Shown here: in pieces, positions 13,191-15,704 of the stretch
How positions within the stretch are numbered: position 1 is the stretch's first letter
Layout: each line of letters starts with the position of its first letter
NCBI GenBank assembly: GCA_016200035.1
Contig: JACQFM010000064.1
Location: forward strand, 1 to 15,704
Reading direction: 5' to 3'
Origin: Nitrososphaerota archaeon
Lineage (GTDB): Archaea > Thermoproteota > Nitrososphaeria > Nitrososphaerales > Nitrosopumilaceae
Length of the DNA stretch: 15,704 nt
Made by a program: the position numbers and the translations under genes
Notes under the pieces: generated by a model
What the model saw: the letters and a program-made list of their open reading frames with translations, nothing else
Databases searched by the model: none
What the model was told of the DNA's origin: nothing

Positions 13191-14075
13191 CTACAGATAC
13201 ATTCTGTATTCTTTGATGTATTTTTTCACTAGCCATTGAAGAAACATCCTGTCCTCTTTTTTTAGCTGCGATCTTTCAAGAGCATTGTAATAGCTGTTCC
13301 TTCCTACATATGGAATGTCAAACATGGGATAGCCTTTTTTGTTCAGGATGAAGTTCATGATCAATCTGGAAATTCTGCCGTTGCCGTCAGCGAAAGGATG
13401 TATAGTAACAAATTTCAGATGTGCAAGAGCAGCAAGCTTGAGTGGATGTATCTTTTCCTTGTTCTTGTTATACCAAGTGATAAAGTCCGATAGCATAGGA
13501 CTGATCTCTACAGGAGATGGAGGAATGAATTTGCTGCCGCTTATGGCTACCTGATGCCTTCTTATCTTTCCTGCAATGTCTGGCCGTGTAAGTCTGAAAA
13601 GCTTCCAGTGCCAGTCCAGCACTACTTGTAACGACAGTCCTTTTGTAAATTTCAGAATTTCGTAGAACAGATCCTTGTGAGCTTCTGCTTCTTTAACGTC
13701 CCTGATTGGTTTGTTTTTTGGTGTAATGCCTCTTTCTAAAAGATCTGCTGTTTCCCTATGTGTTAGTGTCGAGCCTTCTATTCTCTGTGTATCATATGTG
13801 AATTTGATGGCGAAATTCTGTAATGCCTTTTCTCTGGCTGACTTTGGCATCGTTCTGTATTCTTTTGAGAAATTTTTCTTGATTATGTCTATGTCACAGT
13901 ACCATTTTTCCCTGTAAATGTCATCCAAGAATTTCTTTTTGATCCTCTCTATGTCAAAAGGAATTTTTCTTCCTAGATAGATCTCCCTTTTCTGTACATG
14001 TCTACCTTTTCTAATGCTATGTTCCAAATAGTAATAGATCTGCTTTTTCAGGACCTTCTTCTTTACAATTACCAT
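13191..14075 (-). CDS. Fic domain protein (AMPylator-type), class II inhibitory motif
   Basis: A 294-residue Fic protein. The catalytic motif HPFADGNGRISR is intact at 226-237 (His226 as base, Asp230 for metal, GNGR for phosphate binding), preceded by a usual flap region (SGSKFIPPSPVEI, about 180-192). Upstream, TQRIEG (96-101) fits the (S/T)xxxE(G/N) inhibitory helix, so it is a self-inhibited class II form acting on target hydroxyl side chains, normally with ATP. The first ~55 residues (KKQIYYYLEHSIRKGRHVQK) form an extra domain of unknown role seen in archaeal relatives. The target is unknown. Promoter: ATTTATATAATTA about 26 nt before the ATG, enclosed by a perfect 12-bp dyad, suggesting tight control. 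It is flanked by direct repeats, pointing to transfer. Confidence 0.92.
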   Translation of the reverse strand: MVIVKKKVLKKQIYYYLEHSIRKGRHVQKREIYLGRKIPFDIERIKKKFLDDIYREKWYCDIDIIKKNFSKEYRTMPKSAREKALQNFAIKFTYDTQRIEGSTLTHRETADLLERGITPKNKPIRDVKEAEAHKDLFYEILKFTKGLSLQVVLDWHWKLFRLTRPDIAGKIRRHQVAISGSKFIPPSPVEISPMLSDFITWYNKNKEKIHPLKLAALAHLKFVTIHPFADGNGRISRLIMNFILNKKGYPMFDIPYVGRNSYYNALERSQLKKEDRMFLQWLVKKYIKEYRMYL

Positions 14076-14083
14076 GAAACTAG

Positions 14084-14135
14084 TTACCTCTACATATTTA
14101 TATAATTATCGTTTCTACTCAAAATGTAGAGGTAA
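14084..14135 (-). promoter_or_regulatory. fic promoter with 12-bp inverted repeat around TATA box
   Basis: TTACCTCTACAT (14084-14095) is the exact reverse complement of ATGTAGAGGTAA (14124-14135), 28 nt apart. The TATA box (ATTTATATAATTA, 14096-14108) adjoins the proximal arm, centred about 26 nt before the ATG at 14075. The proximal arm falls between TATA and the start, where a bound protein would block transcription. Repressor binding is inferred. Confidence 0.6.
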
Positions 14136-14151
14136 AATCAGAGCGCCAAAT

Positions 14152-14178
14152 AAGAGAATAGCGCAAAAAGTTTGACAC
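14152..14178. repeat. Right copy of ~28-bp direct repeat flanking the fic gene
   Basis: AAGAGAATAGCGCAAAAAGT followed by TTGACAC, partner of 13145-13172. It lies just outside the fic promoter dyad. Confidence 0.6.
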
Positions 14179-14226
14179 CATGCCAATTTTAGACTCAATT
14201 AGTTTTAATTTTTTGATTCTTAACCA

Positions 14227-14250
14227 AACTAATCATGTTGTTGATCAGTT
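14227..14250. promoter_or_regulatory. Imperfect inverted repeat before the RelE-like gene
   Basis: AACTAATCA (14227-14235) and TGATCAGTT (14242-14250) pair at 8 of 9 positions around a 6-nt centre. It lies 33 nt upstream of the GTG at 14283, next to a TATA-like AATCTTATCT (14251-14260) that is about 27 nt from that start. An operator for a toxin-type gene would be expected here; function is inferred. Confidence 0.35.
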
Positions 14251-14282
14251 AATCTTATCTTGATGGTATAAGCAGGTTTGAC

Positions 14283-14612
14283 GTGTCAACGAAAAAGAAG
14301 GCAAATGATGTAATTGGCAGCATTGAGTTTAGGAAATTCTTTGTTCGTATTCCTCAAAATGATCCTAGGAAAAAGGAATTTCTTGAGGCATTAAAAATTT
14401 TAAAATAGGACTGTTTGCGAGGTAATAAAATACCTCATAATCGTTGGCCTGATGCATATATTAGAAAATATAGGATAAAGAACCTCTGGAGATATCCACT
14501 ACGATCAGGCTGGAGAATAGTGTATACAATATTAGGTCAGAAAGATAGTTTTGTTGTTTGTGTTCTTGAATCTTTTTCACATCAAGAATATGAAAAAAGA
14601 TTTGGTTACTAG
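14283..14612 (+). pseudogene. RelE/HigB-like toxin gene interrupted by in-frame TAG
   Basis: A GTG at 14283 opens a 41-codon frame ending ...KKEFLEALKILK, then a TAG at 14406-14408; the same frame continues directly as DCLRGNKIPHNRWPDAYIRK and on to 14612. Read through, it gives ~109 residues with the layout of archaeal RelE/ParE-like mRNA interferases: an N-terminal helical pair, GNKIP, the strand KNLWRYPLRSGWRIVYTIL and the C-terminal FSHQEYEKRFGY. The basic and aromatic residues near the end, typical for RNA binding and cleavage, are kept. One substitution (for example GAG to TAG) would explain the stop, so a recently inactivated toxin is most likely. A TTG at 14415 could still make the 65-residue C-terminal part. 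No antitoxin is directly upstream; a convergent gene ends 1 nt away. Confidence 0.65.
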
Positions 14613-14613
14613 A

Positions 14614-14934
14614 CTATAGTAGTGATTTTGAAGTTTCTTTGAGCCTTTTTAGTTTTGGGTTATCAACAAATATCCAGATTATGGTTCCATCCTTATCGTA
14701 CATTATTTTGTTTGACTTTTCTAGATAGTCTAAGACGGTCTTAAAAGTTGGGTATTGTACCTGCTTTGGTAATGCCCTCCAAAGTCTGTTTTTTGAAGTA
14801 TATTCTGACATTTTAGAAAGCGTTTGCTCTACCATCTTAATAGTATCCAATGTAGGATTAGCTGCACTTGTTTTGGCTCTGTTAGCTGAGATGGTCTTAT
14901 TCATTCGTTTACTTTTTAATATTGCTTTACTCAT
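14614..14934 (-). CDS. Small winged-helix-like protein, possible toxin partner
   Basis: A 106-residue basic protein. Residues 1-25 are Lys/Ser/Ala-rich and probably disordered. About 28-90 read as a winged helix: DTIKMVEQTLSKMSEYTSKN, then RLWRALPKQVQYPTFKTVLD with YLEKSNKIMYD, and a beta hairpin KDGTIIWIFV, followed by NPKLKRLKE. This looks like archaeal wHTH proteins that decide on lines such as single-gene regulators or antitoxins. It converges with the RelE-like gene with 1 nt between stop codons, an unusual layout for a toxin-antitoxin pair, so partnership is inferred from proximity only. The promoter has a TATA-like box about 26 nt upstream within strongly palindromic sequence, suggesting autoregulation. 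Confidence 0.65.
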   Translation of the reverse strand: MSKAILKSKRMNKTISANRAKTSAANPTLDTIKMVEQTLSKMSEYTSKNRLWRALPKQVQYPTFKTVLDYLEKSNKIMYDKDGTIIWIFVDNPKLKRLKETSKSLL

Positions 14935-14953
14935 CTGGTTTTAGAATGTATTT

Positions 14954-15003
14954 GCATGTATATATGCAGTATTATAATACATATACGTACAGTATGTATA
15001 TGT
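14954..15003 (-). promoter_or_regulatory. Palindrome-rich promoter of the winged-helix-like gene
   Basis: Three dyads lie in 50 bp: GCATGTATATATGC (14954-14967, two mismatches from a perfect palindrome, centred about 26 nt before the ATG and overlapping the likely TATA box), TATTATAATA (14970-14979, perfect) and ACATATAC / GTATATGT (14979-14986, 14996-15003, perfect arms 9 nt apart). Stacked dyads over and upstream of a TATA box suit an autoregulated DNA-binding protein. Confidence 0.45.
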
Positions 15004-15009
15004 TAAGTA

Positions 15010-15025
15010 CGCCAGGTAAGGGATT
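15010..15025 (-). repeat. 16-bp copy of the tRNA-Ser 3' end (att-like site)
   Basis: CGCCAGGTAAGGGATT is identical to 15291-15306, which is the discriminator base, 3' acceptor strand, T-stem and first T-loop bases of the tRNA-Ser gene. The rest of the tRNA is absent here. Same orientation, 281 bp apart. This is the form left when an integrase uses a tRNA 3' end as attachment site. Confidence 0.6.
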
Positions 15026-15290
15026 GATAGAATTAGTTAGACACTCGTTATTATAGAGAATCTGCTGGGAATCTAACTGATTAGATCAAACCCATCAAGA
15101 GAATTGAACCTAAGTGAAACCACAGAATTAATTGTTAAAAAGAAGAAAAACCGCAAGAGCCAAAAAAGAGGATAGATGACGGCTCTGCGGTGAGTTTGTT
15201 ACGTAAACTCTGCTTATATTGCTCGCTCACTAGCGGTGAGCATACAAAATCTCAAGAAGAGTACCTGAGGGTATTAAACACAAAAGTCAG
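15026..15290. other. Non-coding segment between the two att-like copies
   Basis: I see no coding gene here. The left half (15026-15150) is AT-rich and plain. The right half holds the hairpin cluster at 15151-15241, whose base composition is richer in G and C than its surroundings. Confidence 0.5.
15151..15241. ncRNA. Cluster of three hairpins, candidate structured RNA
   Basis: Three stems follow one another: CCGCAAGAGCC (15151-15161) with GGCTCTGCGG (15181-15190), ten pairs with one bulged A and a 19-nt loop; GAGTTT (15192-15197) with AAACTC (15205-15210); GCTCAC (15225-15230) with GTGAGC (15236-15241). GC-rich stems in an AT-rich intergenic region are typical of archaeal RNA genes. On the + strand AATTGTTAAAA (about 15129-15139) could be a TATA box. 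No match to SRP, RNase P or box C/D RNA is evident, and the strand is not known. Confidence 0.35.
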
Positions 15291-15386
15291 CGCCAGGTAA
15301 GGGATTCGAACCCCTGAGTGCAGAAGCACAACCGCTACCTTGTATTTGATCTCGAGGCGGTCGCCGTACCGCTTGGCTAACCTGGC
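15291..15386 (-). tRNA. tRNA-Ser (anticodon CGA) with 14-nt intron
   Basis: On the minus strand the acceptor GCCAGGT pairs fully with ACCTGGC, followed by discriminator G as in archaeal tRNA-Ser. The D-arm is GCC...GGC, the T-arm AGGGG-TTCGAAT-CCCTT. The anticodon stem ACCGC / GCGGT is separated by CTCGAG, a 14-nt insert (ATCAAATACAAGGT) and A, so the loop after splicing is CTCGAGA with anticodon CGA and the intron sits at the canonical 37/38 position. The variable arm is long (GTGC-TTCT-GCAC), as required for a class II tRNA. No CCA is encoded. The mature RNA would be 82 nt. A TATA-like GTATTTATTG lies about 30 nt upstream. Its 3' end is duplicated at 15010-15025. Confidence 0.93.
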
Positions 15387-15441
15387 AGCATCAACCCTTC
15401 GTACTTTGATCAATAAATACAATAAGCATTGAAATGATCAA

Positions 15442-15463
15442 ATATATAATAAAAGATATAAAG
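15442..15463 (+). promoter_or_regulatory. TATA-like region of the 55-aa gene
   Basis: ATATATAATA (15442-15451) and GATATAAAG (15455-15463) precede the GTG at 15487; the second is centred about 28 nt upstream, suitable for a leaderless start. No Shine-Dalgarno is present. Confidence 0.45.
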
Positions 15464-15486
15464 TAGACTATTTATTACAAAGATCA

Positions 15487-15654
15487 GTGGAAACCGTCTC
15501 AAAGAAGACTGTGGCAATCGAGTTTGAGGGCAAAAAGTACGTTTTGCAAGACGATCTAACCCTTTCTGACTTTATGACAAACCTGAACCTTCCAGAAAAT
15601 AAGCTGCTAATTCTAAGGACAACAAAAGAGGGCTTTGCACTTACGGTAAAGTAG
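15487..15654 (+). CDS. 55-aa beta-grasp-like protein of unknown function
   Basis: From a GTG at 15487 the product starts METVSKKTVAIEFEGKKYVL. Predicted order is two beta strands (KKTVAIEFEGKKYVL), a helix (LTLSDFMTNLNL) and two more strands (KLLILRTTKEGFALTV). The phrase QDDLTLSDFMTNLNLPENKL recalls the start of ThiS/MoaD-type proteins, where this helix carries LxxLLxxLGL, but the C-terminal Gly-Gly needed for sulfur transfer or conjugation is absent (it ends TVK), so it is not a functional sulfur carrier of that type. It may be a fragment-sized relative with another role. It is divergent from the tRNA gene. Confidence 0.6.
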   Translation: METVSKKTVAIEFEGKKYVLQDDLTLSDFMTNLNLPENKLLILRTTKEGFALTVK

Positions 15655-15704
15655 TGTGTAATAATTGATAATAGATAGTTTATTATTGATATCTTTCATA
15701 TTGA

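Noticed and set aside
14406..14408. TAG in the RelE-like gene as a pyrrolysine or recoded codon
   Set aside because: No pylT/pylS genes or recoding signal are visible and many genes here (for example secG neighbours, DUF2070, DppC) use TAG as an ordinary stop; a nonsense mutation is simpler.
1..15704. CRISPR array
   Set aside because: No run of regularly spaced identical repeats is present; the repeats found are isolated pairs.

Overview
The window looks like part of a low-GC genome of an ammonia-oxidising archaeon (Nitrososphaerota/Thaumarchaeota, Nitrosopumilales-like). This rests on family content: an SSSCA1/p27-type zinc protein, an archaeal Sec61-beta, a DUF2070 membrane protein, a JAMM protease, and a very long archaeal-type family-5 solute-binding protein. 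The promoters also look archaeal: many starts (including GTG) lie about 25-28 nt downstream of an AT-rich TATA-like box with no Shine-Dalgarno, as expected for leaderless mRNAs. A tRNA-Ser with an intron at 37/38 agrees. The genus cannot be fixed from sequence alone.

Layout. 1-2258 (+): the 3' part of a p27-like zinc protein gene, a 54-residue Sec61-beta, and a DUF2070 protein that starts inside the Sec61-beta stop codon. 2244-2825 (-): a PD-(D/E)XK nuclease that overlaps the DUF2070 end. 2826-5072: small and poorly known genes, including three very short ones (48, 52 and 36 aa; the last has 10 cysteines), a four-helix membrane protein and a helical, phasin-like protein, followed by a gene-free stretch with a nested perfect inverted repeat. 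5073-9988 (+): a peptide/oligosaccharide-type ABC importer with binding protein and two permeases but no adjacent ATPase. 12376-9972 (-): four closely packed genes encoding a long coiled-coil protein, a JAMM metalloprotease, a membrane-anchored zinc ribbon and an unknown protein. 12441-13089 (+): two small membrane proteins.

13145-15306 looks accessory. It has a Fic protein gene with a dyad around its TATA box and near-identical repeats on both sides, a RelE-like toxin gene broken by an in-frame TAG, a convergent winged-helix-like gene ending 1 nt away, and a compact hairpin cluster that may be a structured RNA. A 16-bp copy of the 3' end of the adjacent intron-containing tRNA-Ser(CGA) lies 281 bp from the gene, which is the usual mark of tRNA-targeted integration. 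A 55-residue beta-grasp-like protein closes the window.

Best candidates for something new: the apparently circularly permuted order of the binding-protein lobes, the Cys-rich mini-protein divergent from a membrane protein with a Cys-Ser-Cys motif, the JAMM/coiled-coil/zinc-ribbon operon, and the tRNA-bordered islet with Fic, a decayed toxin and a possible ncRNA. All domain calls come from reading motifs; no database search was run.
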